From NCBI RefSeq assembly GCF_001507535.1, contig NZ_LQBN01000003.1, positions 124,001 through 188,000 on the forward strand: DNA of 64,000 bases. The letters are read 5' to 3'. Numbering within the stretch: position 1 is the first letter of the stretch; each line of letters begins with the position of its first letter. The notes beneath the pieces are model-generated. The model had not been told where the DNA came from and did not search any database. It saw nothing but the letters and a program-made list of their open reading frames with translations. Both the position numbers and the translations under genes were made by a program. This stretch comes from Thiomicrospira sp. WB1 (GTDB lineage Bacteria; Pseudomonadota; Gammaproteobacteria; Thiomicrospirales; Thiomicrospiraceae). Shown piece after piece: positions 1 to 8,538 of this stretch.

Positions 1-1245
1 CCGCTGTTTGAATCCTCTTTTTCTTTGGCCGCGACCCCGAACAATGATCAGGACCCGGCAGACGTGGCCGGTTTGAGCGACGCCGCCCTGACCCCTTACC
101 TGCCGCCGTTTGAAACCATTCGGCTGGTGTTTGTGGATGGGGTGTTTTCCGAATCGCTGTCCGGCGGTCTGGATGCGATTGATGACGACCTGTCGATTGA
201 GATGGCCGACGCCGATGCCATTCAGTCCATGACACTGGCTGATTTACGACGCTATCAGGGCGTGCAGGACGGCACACGCAATGCCGCACGTCCGGTGGCA
301 CCGTCGGATGCGCCCAGTGTGGACGATGTGTTTGTGCACATTAATGAAATGTGTCTGGATCAGGGGCTGACCATCCGCCTGGCGCCGAATAAAGTGCTCG
401 CCCGTCCGTTGCAGATTTTACAACTGGTGACCCAAAACGATGCCCTGGTCAATCTGCGCGTTCGGTTTGAGTTGGGCCATCACGCCCAGATGAGCTGGTT
501 GAATCAGTGCGCGTGTCTGGATGATGCGGCACGCAGCTGGGTGAACCGTCTGCAACAGGTGTCTCTGGCAGATGGCGCGGTGGCGCGCCAGGTCGACTGG
601 CAGGGATTGAATGACCAAAGCTTTCTTTCAAGCATGACGTATGTGGATCAGGCGCCGCATTCCCAATGGCAGAATCATGCTTTGGCACTGGGCGCGCGCT
701 GGTCTCGGCAGCAGTCTTATGTCTGTCTCAACGGCGAAGGCGCGGATGCCGAGCAGAATACGCTGGCCTGGGTGCGCGGCCAGCAATTGACCGATGCGCG
801 AACCGAGACCCAGCACGGTGCGGCTCATTGCACCAGCCGTCAATTGCATAAGTTCGTGGTTCAGGATCAGGGCCGCGGGGTGTTTAACGGTATGATCGGG
901 GTCGCCAAGGCCGCGCAAAAAACCGACGGGCAGATGGACAATAAAAATCTGTTGCTGTCGCCCAAAGCCAAAATGGATACCAAGCCTCAGTTGGAAATTT
1001 ACGCCGACGATGTGGCCTGTTCGCATGGCTGTGCCTCGGGAGAAATCGATGCCAACCAGATTTTCTATGCGCAAGCACGGGGGATTAAGCACGATGAGGC
1101 GGTTCGAATGATCACGCAGGCGTTCTTGCTGGAACCTTTGGAATCGATTGCGCACGACAGCTTGCGTCAATGGCTGCACGATGATCTGTCAAAGCGTCTG
1201 GTCGCTTTGCCCAGCCTGCAACATCAGCGGGATGAAAATGCATGA
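1..1245 (+). CDS. sufD: Fe-S cluster assembly protein SufD (5' end outside window)
   Basis: SufD is a scaffold subunit of the SufBCD complex, which assembles Fe-S clusters in the cytoplasm. The frame is open from the first base (it reads PLFESS before the TTG at 25), so the true start lies upstream and about 10-20 residues are missing compared with the usual ~420. The C-terminal part carries the conserved SufB/SufD core, with a CSHG motif followed by a Gly/Asp loop (around bases 1018-1050), typical of the beta-helix scaffold. The stop overlaps the sufS start (ATGA), indicating translational coupling. sufB and sufC presumably lie upstream outside the window. Confidence 0.9.
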   Translation, partial: PLFESSFSLAATPNNDQDPADVAGLSDAALTPYLPPFETIRLVFVDGVFSESLSGGLDAIDDDLSIEMADADAIQSMTLADLRRYQGVQDGTRNAARPVAPSDAPSVDDVFVHINEMCLDQGLTIRLAPNKVLARPLQILQLVTQNDALVNLRVRFELGHHAQMSWLNQCACLDDAARSWVNRLQQVSLADGAVARQVDWQGLNDQSFLSSMTYVDQAPHSQWQNHALALGARWSRQQSYVCLNGEGADAEQNTLAWVRGQQLTDARTETQHGAAHCTSRQLHKFVVQDQGRGVFNGMIGVAKAAQKTDGQMDNKNLLLSPKAKMDTKPQLEIYADDVACSHGCASGEIDANQIFYAQARGIKHDEAVRMITQAFLLEPLESIAHDSLRQWLHDDLSKRLVALPSLQHQRDENA

Positions 1246-2468
1246 GTGAGTCCTTTGACATCCAACGCATTCGGTCCCAGTTTCCGATTCTGGCTCAGAC
1301 CGAAAATGGTCACCCGCTGATTTACCTGGACAGTGGGGCCACCACGCAAAAGCCGCAAAGCGTGATTGATGCGGTGGCGCAATATTATCGCCACGACAAC
1401 GCCAACGTTCACCGTGGGGTCTATGCGTTAAGCGAGCGGGCGACCGAGGCGTATGAGGGTGTGCGAGACCGAGTGGTCGACTTTGTTCATGCGTCGTCGC
1501 GCAAGGAGGTGGTGTTTGTGCGCGGCGCCACCGAGGCGATTAATCTGGTCGCCCAAAGTTACGGACGGGCGTTTTTGCAGGCCGGGGATGAAGTGCTGAT
1601 CACCGAGCTGGAGCACCATTCCAATATTGTTCCCTGGCAGTTTCTGCGGGACCAGATCGGCATTAAGCTGGTGGTGGTACCAATCAATGAACGCGGTGAA
1701 GTGCCGCTGGCGGATTATGAAGCCGCTTTGTCAGAGCGAACGAAACTGGTGGCGATTTCACATATGTCCAATGCGCTGGGCACCATTAATGATGTGGCCG
1801 CCATGACGCGTCTGGCCAAACAGAAAGGCGCGCAGGTGCTGGTGGATGGTGCCCAGGCGATTGCTCATTTGCCTGTCGATGTGCAAGCGATTGGTTGCGA
1901 TTTTTATGTGTTTTCCGGGCATAAAATGTATGGCCCCACCGGCGTAGGCGTGCTCTGGGCCAGAGAAGCGCTATTGGATCGCATGCCGCCCTATCAGGGC
2001 GGGGGGGACATGATCCACACTGTGACGTTTGAGAAGACCGAATACAATGAACTGCCCTATAAGTTTGAAGCCGGGACGCCAAATATCGCCGGTGTGGTCG
2101 GGTTGGGCGCCGCCATTGCGTTTGTCGAGTCTTTGGAGCGCGAAGCGATTGAGGCTTACGAACAGCGTCTGCTGAGCTATGCCACCCAACAGTTGCAAAG
2201 GTTACCAGGCCTGGTGATTATCGGGCAGGCCCAGCATAAAGCGGCCGTGATTTCGTTTGTGATAGAGGGGGCGCACCCGCATGATTTGGCAACCTTGATG
2301 GATCAGGATGGGGTCGCCGTGCGTGCCAGTCACCATTGCGCACAGCCGGTGATGCAGAAGTTTCAGGTGCCGGCCACTGTCCGTGCTTCCTTTGGGGTGT
2401 ATAACTCGTTCGAGGACGTGGACCGATTGGTGGCCTCTGTGCAGGAAGCGGTGGATATGTTACTCTGA
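1242..2468 (+). CDS. sufS: Cysteine desulfurase SufS
   Basis: PLP-dependent class V aminotransferase that removes sulfur from cysteine and passes it as persulfide to the SUF machinery. The 408-residue length is normal. The PLP-binding Lys lies in FSGHKMYGPTG (K228) and the catalytic Cys in SHHCAQP (C366). The ATG overlaps the sufD stop by four bases. No sufE or sufU follows, so the sulfur acceptor must be encoded elsewhere. Group II desulfurases of this type depend on such an acceptor. Confidence 0.95.
   Translation: MSESFDIQRIRSQFPILAQTENGHPLIYLDSGATTQKPQSVIDAVAQYYRHDNANVHRGVYALSERATEAYEGVRDRVVDFVHASSRKEVVFVRGATEAINLVAQSYGRAFLQAGDEVLITELEHHSNIVPWQFLRDQIGIKLVVVPINERGEVPLADYEAALSERTKLVAISHMSNALGTINDVAAMTRLAKQKGAQVLVDGAQAIAHLPVDVQAIGCDFYVFSGHKMYGPTGVGVLWAREALLDRMPPYQGGGDMIHTVTFEKTEYNELPYKFEAGTPNIAGVVGLGAAIAFVESLEREAIEAYEQRLLSYATQQLQRLPGLVIIGQAQHKAAVISFVIEGAHPHDLATLMDQDGVAVRASHHCAQPVMQKFQVPATVRASFGVYNSFEDVDRLVASVQEAVDMLL
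2204..2215. repeat. 12-base palindrome copy in sufS
   Basis: Perfect ACCAGGCCTGGT inside sufS, read in frame as L-P-G-L-V. First of 12 perfect copies in the window. Confidence 0.9.
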
Positions 2469-2507
2469 AGGCGTCTTTTTCATGCGTAACCGAAGGCGGA
2501 CCCCAAC

Positions 2508-2933
2508 GTGAGCAACTCTTCCAAATCGGCATTTTCCAGCCCAGATGACATCATCGAAACCCAGGCAGACCAGTCGGCGCCGGATCAGTTCAGTCCGGTC
2601 GACGCGACCCCGTCAGGCAAGCCTCCGCTGGAATGGATTCGCCTGGAATTGCACCCTTTGCCGGGCACGGACCATGAACAGAAAGTGGTCTTCTGGAACC
2701 CCGATACGCAGGAGCTGGTCGGCAATGGGGCTGACACCGTGGCCGATCTGGCCGCCCAGGCCAAAACGGATGGCCACATCCAGAGCCCCAGCCTGAATCA
2801 TATGGAAATGACCGATCCTTTGAGCAAACCGTCGGAACTGGCGGCGGTGCTGGCCCAGCATTATTGGGTGATTCCTGAGCCGGTTGCCCAGCCGGGTGAG
2901 GCGGCCAGCGCTGAATCGGGTACCTTGCACTGA
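2508..2933 (+). CDS. Uncharacterised small protein between sufS and murC
   Basis: I do not recognise this 141-residue protein. It starts with GTG 39 bases after sufS. The first ~45 residues are Ser/Asp/Pro-rich and probably disordered. The middle (about 45-75) reads like a compact beta-rich module with FWNPDTQELVGN. The part to about residue 125 looks helical, and the tail is Ala/Gly/Glu-rich. There is no signal peptide or membrane segment. It is co-oriented with suf and murC and could belong to either transcript. It may be a small SUF-associated factor or a lineage-specific protein; the sequence does not decide. Confidence 0.6.
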   Translation: MSNSSKSAFSSPDDIIETQADQSAPDQFSPVDATPSGKPPLEWIRLELHPLPGTDHEQKVVFWNPDTQELVGNGADTVADLAAQAKTDGHIQSPSLNHMEMTDPLSKPSELAAVLAQHYWVIPEPVAQPGEAASAESGTLH

Positions 2934-2979
2934 CGGGTTTTGTTTCGCTACCGCTCCAAAACGCGGTATCATACGCCGC

Positions 2980-4401
2980 ATGAAAGACCAAGTTCAACAC
3001 ATTCATTTTGTCGGAATCGGTGGTGTCGGTATGGCCGGCATTGCCGAGGTCTGTCTGAACCTCGGGTTTAGCATTACCGGTTCCGATCTGCGCCGCAATG
3101 CCACGGTCCAGCGACTGCAATCGCTGGGCGCCGAGATTCATATTGGCCACAGTGCCCGTCATGTCAAAGCCACCGATGTGGTGGTGGTCTCCACCGCGGT
3201 GTCGGACGACAACCCTGAAGTGGTGTTTGCGCGTGAAAGCCGTATCCCCGTGATTCCACGCGCTGCGATGCTGGCCGAGCTGATGCGCATGCGTTTTGGC
3301 ATCGCCATTGCCGGTACCCATGGCAAAACCACCACCACCAGTCTGGCGGCGGCCATTCTCACGCATGGCGGTCTGGACCCAACCTTTGTGATTGGCGGCA
3401 AGCTCAATCAGGTGGACTCCAATGCGCGCCTGGGCAGCAGTCAGTATCTGGTCGCCGAAGCGGATGAGTCCGACGCCTCTTTTTTGCATCTGTCACCCAT
3501 GATGTCGGTGGTCACCAACATCGATCAGGATCACATGGATACCTATCAAGGCGATTATAAGTTCCTTGAAAACAGCTTTATTGAATTTGTGCATCGCCTG
3601 CCTTTTTACGGTTTGGCGATCGTCTGTCTGGAAGACCCGAATGTGCGGGACATGCTGCCGAAACTGTCGCGCAAGGTGCGCACTTATGGGTTTGAATCGA
3701 TCGCTGACATTCAGGCATTGAATCTGAAAGCCGACGGTCTGCGCATGCATTTCGAGGTCAAGGCGCTGGATTACCCACCGTTTGCCGTGACCTTGAAGCA
3801 GCCCGGCACCCATAATGTTCTCAATGCGCTGGCGGCCATCGGCATTGCGTTGGAGCTGAATGTGTCGATCGAAGCCATTCAGGCGGCCCTTGCTGAGTTC
3901 GGCGGGGTGGGGCGACGGTTTGAAGTGTATGATCAGCGTGGCATTGGCGGCCATCGTCTGACGCTGGTGGACGATTACGGTCATCATCCGACCGAACTGC
4001 AGGCCACGTTGCAGACCGCGCGCGATGCCTTTCCCAATCAGCGGTTGGTTCTGGTGTTTCAGCCCCATCGCTATACCCGGACCCGTGACCTGTTCGATGA
4101 TTTTGTTCAGGCGTTGATCAAAGCCGATCTGGTGATCTTGCTGGATGTCTATGCCGCGGGTGAAACCCCGCTTCCGGCGTTTGACGCCAAATCATTGTTG
4201 CGCGCCATGCGCCTGCGGGGCCATACCGAAAACCTGCATGCACAGGACGAGACACAGCTGAATGAGTTGGCGCCCAGCGTTCTGGCCGATGAGGATGTGG
4301 TGTTGATGATGGGGGCGGGTGACATCGGGCAAATGGCTCGTCACTGGGCCGAAAGCGCCTGGAGTGAGGGCACCGGTCAGCAGGAGCGTTTGCCCGTATG
4401 A
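2980..4401 (+). CDS. murC: UDP-N-acetylmuramate--L-alanine ligase
   Basis: Cytoplasmic ATP-dependent ligase that adds the first L-Ala to UDP-MurNAc in peptidoglycan synthesis. It shows an N-terminal glycine-rich nucleotide site (HFVGIGGVGMAGIA), the Mur P-loop GTHGKTTTT near residue 112, and the central EADESD motif. Length is 473 residues from ATG 2980, the first start that matches the family N-terminus. No clear Shine-Dalgarno precedes it, and a TATCAT box sits just upstream at 2969-2974, so a promoter right at the gene is possible. Stop and ddl start overlap (ATGA). Confidence 0.95.
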   Translation: MKDQVQHIHFVGIGGVGMAGIAEVCLNLGFSITGSDLRRNATVQRLQSLGAEIHIGHSARHVKATDVVVVSTAVSDDNPEVVFARESRIPVIPRAAMLAELMRMRFGIAIAGTHGKTTTTSLAAAILTHGGLDPTFVIGGKLNQVDSNARLGSSQYLVAEADESDASFLHLSPMMSVVTNIDQDHMDTYQGDYKFLENSFIEFVHRLPFYGLAIVCLEDPNVRDMLPKLSRKVRTYGFESIADIQALNLKADGLRMHFEVKALDYPPFAVTLKQPGTHNVLNALAAIGIALELNVSIEAIQAALAEFGGVGRRFEVYDQRGIGGHRLTLVDDYGHHPTELQATLQTARDAFPNQRLVLVFQPHRYTRTRDLFDDFVQALIKADLVILLDVYAAGETPLPAFDAKSLLRAMRLRGHTENLHAQDETQLNELAPSVLADEDVVLMMGAGDIGQMARHWAESAWSEGTGQQERLPV

Positions 4402-5360
4402 AGCCTGACATAACGTTTGAACGACCGTCTGTGCAGTCACTGGGGCGGGTTGCGGTCTTAATGGGAGGCGTCTCGGCCGAAAGAGCGGTGTCCCTTCGCA
4501 GTGGTCAAGCGGTGGCGGCCGCATTAAAGTCCATTGGGGTCAATGCCGAAGCCGTGGATGTGCAGACGGTGGAAGAGGTGTTGGCGGTCACACGCGATTT
4601 TGATCGTGCGTTTGTGGCCCTGCACGGTCGTTGGGGCGAAGACGGCGGTGTGCAGGCCATTCTGGATGCACAGGGGTTTCCCTACACCGGCAGTGGCATG
4701 GCCGCCAGTGCGCTGGCCATGGACAAAGTCCGTACCAAACGTGTCTGGCAGGGCATGGGTCTGCCAACCCCGGCGTTTCAATCTCTTGGCCCCTCTCAGT
4801 CGCTTTCGACCGTGACCTTGCCCCAAACCTTCCCGCTTATCATCAAGCCAAGTCATGAAGGCTCAAGCATTGGCATGCAAAAAGTGGACACCGCCGACAC
4901 CCTGGACCAGGCCGTGGCCGATGCCCAGGCACTGGACTCGGAAATCCTGATTGAGCAGTGGGTGACCGGGCGGGAATTTACAGCCGCGGTGGTGGGCACC
5001 ACAGTGCTGCCGTTGATTGAACTGAAAACCGATCATGCTTTTTATGATTATGACGCCAAATATGCCTCCAACACCACACAATACATTTGTCCGGTCGATT
5101 TATCACCAGGCCTGGTAAAAACCTTGAGTGAATTGGTGTATCAGGCGTTTGAGGCCGTGGGCGCCCGTCACTGGGGACGGGTTGATTTCATGCTGGATGA
5201 AAGGCTTAATCCCTGGTTGATCGAAGTCAACACCGCGCCGGGTATGACGGACCATTCTCTGGTGCCGATGGCTGCTAAAGAAGCGGGGCTGACGTTCCCC
5301 GATCTGGTGTGTCATTTGTTGGGCATGACTTTGCCGACCGCGTCAGAGGCGCCGGCATGA
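4398..5360 (+). CDS. ddl: D-alanine--D-alanine ligase
   Basis: ATP-grasp ligase that makes D-Ala-D-Ala for the peptidoglycan stem peptide. The 320-residue length is typical. The N-terminus has VLMGGVSAERAVSLRSG, the central lid has PSHEGSSIGM, and the C-terminus has the metal-binding EVNTAPGMTDHSLVP. It overlaps murC by four bases and ftsQ by four bases, so the three genes are coupled. murB is absent between murC and ddl, as in many gammaproteobacteria. Bases 5105-5116 carry a copy of the 12-base palindrome, read as S-P-G-L-V-K. Confidence 0.95.
   Translation: MKPDITFERPSVQSLGRVAVLMGGVSAERAVSLRSGQAVAAALKSIGVNAEAVDVQTVEEVLAVTRDFDRAFVALHGRWGEDGGVQAILDAQGFPYTGSGMAASALAMDKVRTKRVWQGMGLPTPAFQSLGPSQSLSTVTLPQTFPLIIKPSHEGSSIGMQKVDTADTLDQAVADAQALDSEILIEQWVTGREFTAAVVGTTVLPLIELKTDHAFYDYDAKYASNTTQYICPVDLSPGLVKTLSELVYQAFEAVGARHWGRVDFMLDERLNPWLIEVNTAPGMTDHSLVPMAAKEAGLTFPDLVCHLLGMTLPTASEAPA
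5105..5116. repeat. 12-base palindrome copy in ddl
   Basis: Perfect ACCAGGCCTGGT in coding sequence, same reading frame (P-G-L-V) as in sufS; A run follows. Confidence 0.9.
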
Positions 5361-6079
5361 CAAGGCGTTCGCTGCTGCTCTCGATTCTCAGTTTGTTGGG
5401 CACGGTCTTGCTGGTGATTTGGTTTTTTTCCGGCAAGACCTTATCCAAAGTGTCTTATCAGGCTGCGTTTGAACGTGTGAATCAGGAAACCGTGGCTGAC
5501 CGAGTTGCCCCGTTTCTGGGTCAGCCGTTCTGGGAGGCCGATCTCGAATCGCTGCATGCACGTCTGCTGCAATTAGAGTGGGTGCACCGGGCCAGAGTGA
5601 CTCGGCGCTGGCCCAACCAACTGCGCATTCGGCTGGAAGAGCAAACTCCGGTGGCGCGTTGGGGCGAGCAGGCGCTGCTGAATCAGTTCGGTGATATTTT
5701 CTACCCCACCGATATTCAACCGTTTGATGCGTATGTGCGTCTGGACGGCCCTGCCGTACGCGCCAAACTGGTATTGAAGCGCCTTGGGCAGTTACAATCG
5801 CGGTTGCAGGCACTTGACTGGCGAATTTCAGGGTTGACGATGCTGCCTGACGGGGTGTTTCAGGTGGACTTGGAGCAGAAACGGCGTCTGCTCTTGCCCG
5901 AAGACAATCAGGCGGCGGTTTTGGAACGCTTTATACGAAGTTATCCACGGATCCAGTCCGACCTTAGAAAGTTCGCACAGGTGTTTGATTTGCGCTATAG
6001 TAACGGTTTTGTAATCCGCAAAAACACAGAGCCTGACGCATCGAACCAGGCGCCCCCAATGAATGAAAACAACCCGTAA
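5357..6079 (+). CDS. ftsQ: Cell division protein FtsQ
   Basis: Single-pass inner-membrane divisome protein that links early and late division proteins through FtsB and FtsL. It is 240 residues: a short basic N-terminus, one membrane segment (about 6-25), a POTRA domain (about 30-95, with EWVHRARVTRRWPNQLRI) and the FtsQ beta domain. ATG 5357 was chosen because it overlaps the ddl stop and begins the expected short cytoplasmic segment. Confidence 0.92.
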   Translation: MTRRSLLLSILSLLGTVLLVIWFFSGKTLSKVSYQAAFERVNQETVADRVAPFLGQPFWEADLESLHARLLQLEWVHRARVTRRWPNQLRIRLEEQTPVARWGEQALLNQFGDIFYPTDIQPFDAYVRLDGPAVRAKLVLKRLGQLQSRLQALDWRISGLTMLPDGVFQVDLEQKRRLLLPEDNQAAVLERFIRSYPRIQSDLRKFAQVFDLRYSNGFVIRKNTEPDASNQAPPMNENNP

Positions 6080-6159
6080 ACCGGATCTTTTGCGCGGAAA
6101 AGGATTCAAACCGTGCCTGTGAGTGTTAACACAGGTACCTGATCAGGAAGAAGAGGCAC

Positions 6160-7413
6160 ATGGCGAGAAAGCAAGCAATGTCAGAAACCAATATTGTCAT
6201 CGGTTTGGACATCGGTACCTCCAAAATTGCGGCCATCATCGGCAAAGTGAAATCGGATGGTGACATCGAAGTCGTGGGCATGGGCACGCACCCCTCGCGC
6301 GGTTTGAAAAAAGGGGTCGTGGTCAACATTGATGCCACGGTGGATTCGATTCAGCGCGCCATTGACGAGGCGGAGCGGATGTCTGGCGTGAAAGCGCATT
6401 CGGTGTCCGTCGGGATTGCCGGCAGTCACATCGGCAGCTTTAACTCCAATGGGATGGTCGCCATTCGTAACCAGGAAGTACAGACCGAGGATGTGAGCCG
6501 TGTGCTGGAAGCGGCCCAGACCATTGCCATCCCGGGCGATCAGGAAGTGCTGCACATTCTGGCACAGGAGTTTATGATCGACAATCAGGGCGGCATTCGT
6601 GAGCCGGTGGGCATGTCGGGGGTGCGTCTGGAAGCCCGCGTTCACATGGTGACCGGCTCGGTGAGTGCGGCACAAAACATCACCAAATGCGTTGAGCGCT
6701 GTTCGCTGAAGGTCGATAACCTGATTCTAGAGCAGCTGGCTTCGTCCGAAGCGGTGCTGTCGGAAGATGAAAAAGAACTGGGCGTCTGTCTGGTGGACAT
6801 CGGTGGCGGCACCACAGACATTGCCGTGTTCCAGAATGGTGCCATTCGTCATACCGCTGTGATTCCGGTTGCGGGCGATCAGGTCACCAACGACATTGCC
6901 ATGGCCTTGAGAACCCCGAAACAGGCGGCCGAGGACATTAAAAAGAACCACGCCTGTGCGTTGGCGCAACTCATTGCCAAGGACGAAGAAATTGAAGTCC
7001 CCAGTGTGGGCGACCGTCCGGCACGTTGTTTGTCCCGCCATACGCTGGTGGAAGTGATTGAGCCGCGTTATGAAGAATTGTTTCAACTGGTTCAGGCAGA
7101 ATTGCGCCGCACTGATTTTGAAAACAAGATTGCCGCGGGCATTGTTCTGACCGGGGGCAGCAGCCTGATCGAAGGTGCGGTCGAACTGGCGGAAGAAGTC
7201 TTCCACATGCCCGTGCGGCTGGGCACGCCTCAGCACGTCAGCGGCCTCAAGGAAGAAGTGGCCAGTCCAGCGTTTGCAACCACGGTCGGTTTGCTGATGT
7301 ATGCGCGTGAGCACCCCAGCCAGGTCAGTGAGGTGAGCGCCCCCAGTGAAGCCGGGGAAACGCGTGGGTCTGTTCTGGCACGCATGAAACAGTGGTTCAG
7401 TCAGAATTTTTAA
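6160..7413 (+). CDS. ftsA: Cell division protein FtsA
   Basis: Actin-like ATPase that tethers FtsZ filaments to the membrane. It has the actin-fold phosphate motifs (IGLDIGTSKIAAI near the start, VDIGGGTTDIAVF about residue 212, ILTGGSS near 330). The amphipathic C-terminal helix (LARMKQWFSQNF) matches the membrane-targeting sequence. ATG 6160 has a GAGG-type ribosome site; ATG 6178 is an alternative. The next gene should be ftsZ, but only about 140 bases separate ftsA from lpxC. Confidence 0.95.
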   Translation: MARKQAMSETNIVIGLDIGTSKIAAIIGKVKSDGDIEVVGMGTHPSRGLKKGVVVNIDATVDSIQRAIDEAERMSGVKAHSVSVGIAGSHIGSFNSNGMVAIRNQEVQTEDVSRVLEAAQTIAIPGDQEVLHILAQEFMIDNQGGIREPVGMSGVRLEARVHMVTGSVSAAQNITKCVERCSLKVDNLILEQLASSEAVLSEDEKELGVCLVDIGGGTTDIAVFQNGAIRHTAVIPVAGDQVTNDIAMALRTPKQAAEDIKKNHACALAQLIAKDEEIEVPSVGDRPARCLSRHTLVEVIEPRYEELFQLVQAELRRTDFENKIAAGIVLTGGSSLIEGAVELAEEVFHMPVRLGTPQHVSGLKEEVASPAFATTVGLLMYAREHPSQVSEVSAPSEAGETRGSVLARMKQWFSQNF

Positions 7414-7465
7414 AAAACGGCCCGTGTGGCATGGCGTCGGTTGGGCGCATGTTTATTCAGGGCTG

Positions 7466-7474
7466 TGCTAGAAT
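7466..7474 (+). promoter_or_regulatory. Extended -10 promoter upstream of lpxC
   Basis: TGCTAGAAT matches an extended -10 element (TGn plus TAGAAT), 81 bases before the lpxC GTG. The matching -35 region is poor. It would let lpxC be expressed apart from ftsA. Inference from sequence only. Confidence 0.5.
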
Positions 7475-7554
7475 ACAGCTTTTTGACAGCCTTGGGTGTG
7501 CGCATCCGTGTTGCCACCGCGTCAGGCTCGCCCCAATTTATTGAAAGACATTCT

Positions 7555-8475
7555 GTGAAACAACGTACCCTAGCCAATACCATCAAAGCCAAAGGCGTCG
7601 GCCTGCACACGGGTCACCAGTCGGTGATGACGCTCTCTCCCGCCCCGGTGGATACCGGCATCGTATTTCGTCGTGTGGATGTCTCCCCGGCGGTCGTTTT
7701 TCCTGTTTCGCCGGATCTGGTGCGTGAAACCACCCTGTGCACCACCATTGTCAAGGACACCGATACCGGGCCGTTGAAAATTGCGACCATTGAACATTTG
7801 ATGTCAGCGCTGGCTGGGGTCGGGATTGACAACCTCTATATTGACATCAGTGCTGACGAAGTGCCGATCATGGATGGCAGTGCGTCGCATTTTATTTTTC
7901 TGCTGCAATCAGCAGGCGTGCGCCTGCAATCCGCGCCCAAACGTTTTATTCGCATTAAGCGCAAGATTCACGTTGAAAACGACAAAGGCTCCTGGGCCGA
8001 GTTTCGCCCCTTTGAAGGGTTTCGCCTGACATTTTCCATTGATTTTGACCACCCGGCGTTTGAACAGACCGCCGAATCCATGACGCTGGATTTTTCATCC
8101 ACTGCTTATTTCAAAGAAGTCAGTCGAGCCCGCACCTTTGGATTCATGAAAGACATGGAGTTGTTGCGGGCCAACAACCTCGGCCTGGGGGCTGGATTGC
8201 ACAATGCAATCGGCCTGGACGATGATGGGGTGGTCAATCAGGAAGGCCTGCGTGACAAGGATGAATTTGTGCGGCACAAAATTCTGGATGCGGTGGGCGA
8301 CCTTTACATGGCCGGTCACCCGATACTGGGCGAGTTTGTGGCGCATAAATCCGGCCATGCTCTGAACAATGACCTGTTGCGTCAACTGGTGCACGACCCG
8401 ACGGCCTTTGAGGTGGTCACCTTTGATGACGATCAGCCGCCCATTCATTATGGCAGTAGCAAAATTTTGATGTGA
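7555..8475 (+). CDS. lpxC: UDP-3-O-acyl-N-acetylglucosamine deacetylase
   Basis: Zinc deacetylase for the committed step of lipid A synthesis in the cytoplasm. The protein from GTG 7555 begins with KQRTLANTIKAKGVGLHTG, which aligns with the family N-terminus and gives 306 residues (about 305 in E. coli); the frame is open further upstream but does not fit. Zinc ligands are visible in EHLMSAL and HKILDAVGD. It follows ftsA directly where ftsZ is normally placed between them, and secA follows 63 bases later. Confidence 0.95.
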   Translation: MKQRTLANTIKAKGVGLHTGHQSVMTLSPAPVDTGIVFRRVDVSPAVVFPVSPDLVRETTLCTTIVKDTDTGPLKIATIEHLMSALAGVGIDNLYIDISADEVPIMDGSASHFIFLLQSAGVRLQSAPKRFIRIKRKIHVENDKGSWAEFRPFEGFRLTFSIDFDHPAFEQTAESMTLDFSSTAYFKEVSRARTFGFMKDMELLRANNLGLGAGLHNAIGLDDDGVVNQEGLRDKDEFVRHKILDAVGDLYMAGHPILGEFVAHKSGHALNNDLLRQLVHDPTAFEVVTFDDDQPPIHYGSSKILM

Positions 8476-8538
8476 ACCGCTTTTTTGAACCCCCTACGAG
8501 TCCCCGTTAAGGGGAAACGCTCAAGATAACTGGATTGG

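Noticed and set aside
2969-2982. Leaderless transcription of murC from a TATCAT box
   Set aside because: The -10-like box is at the right distance, but no -35 is found at proper spacing and murC can be reached by read-through.
8476-8538. A secM-like regulator before secA
   Set aside because: The gap is 63 bases with only a small hairpin; too short for secM, which is known mainly from enterobacteria.
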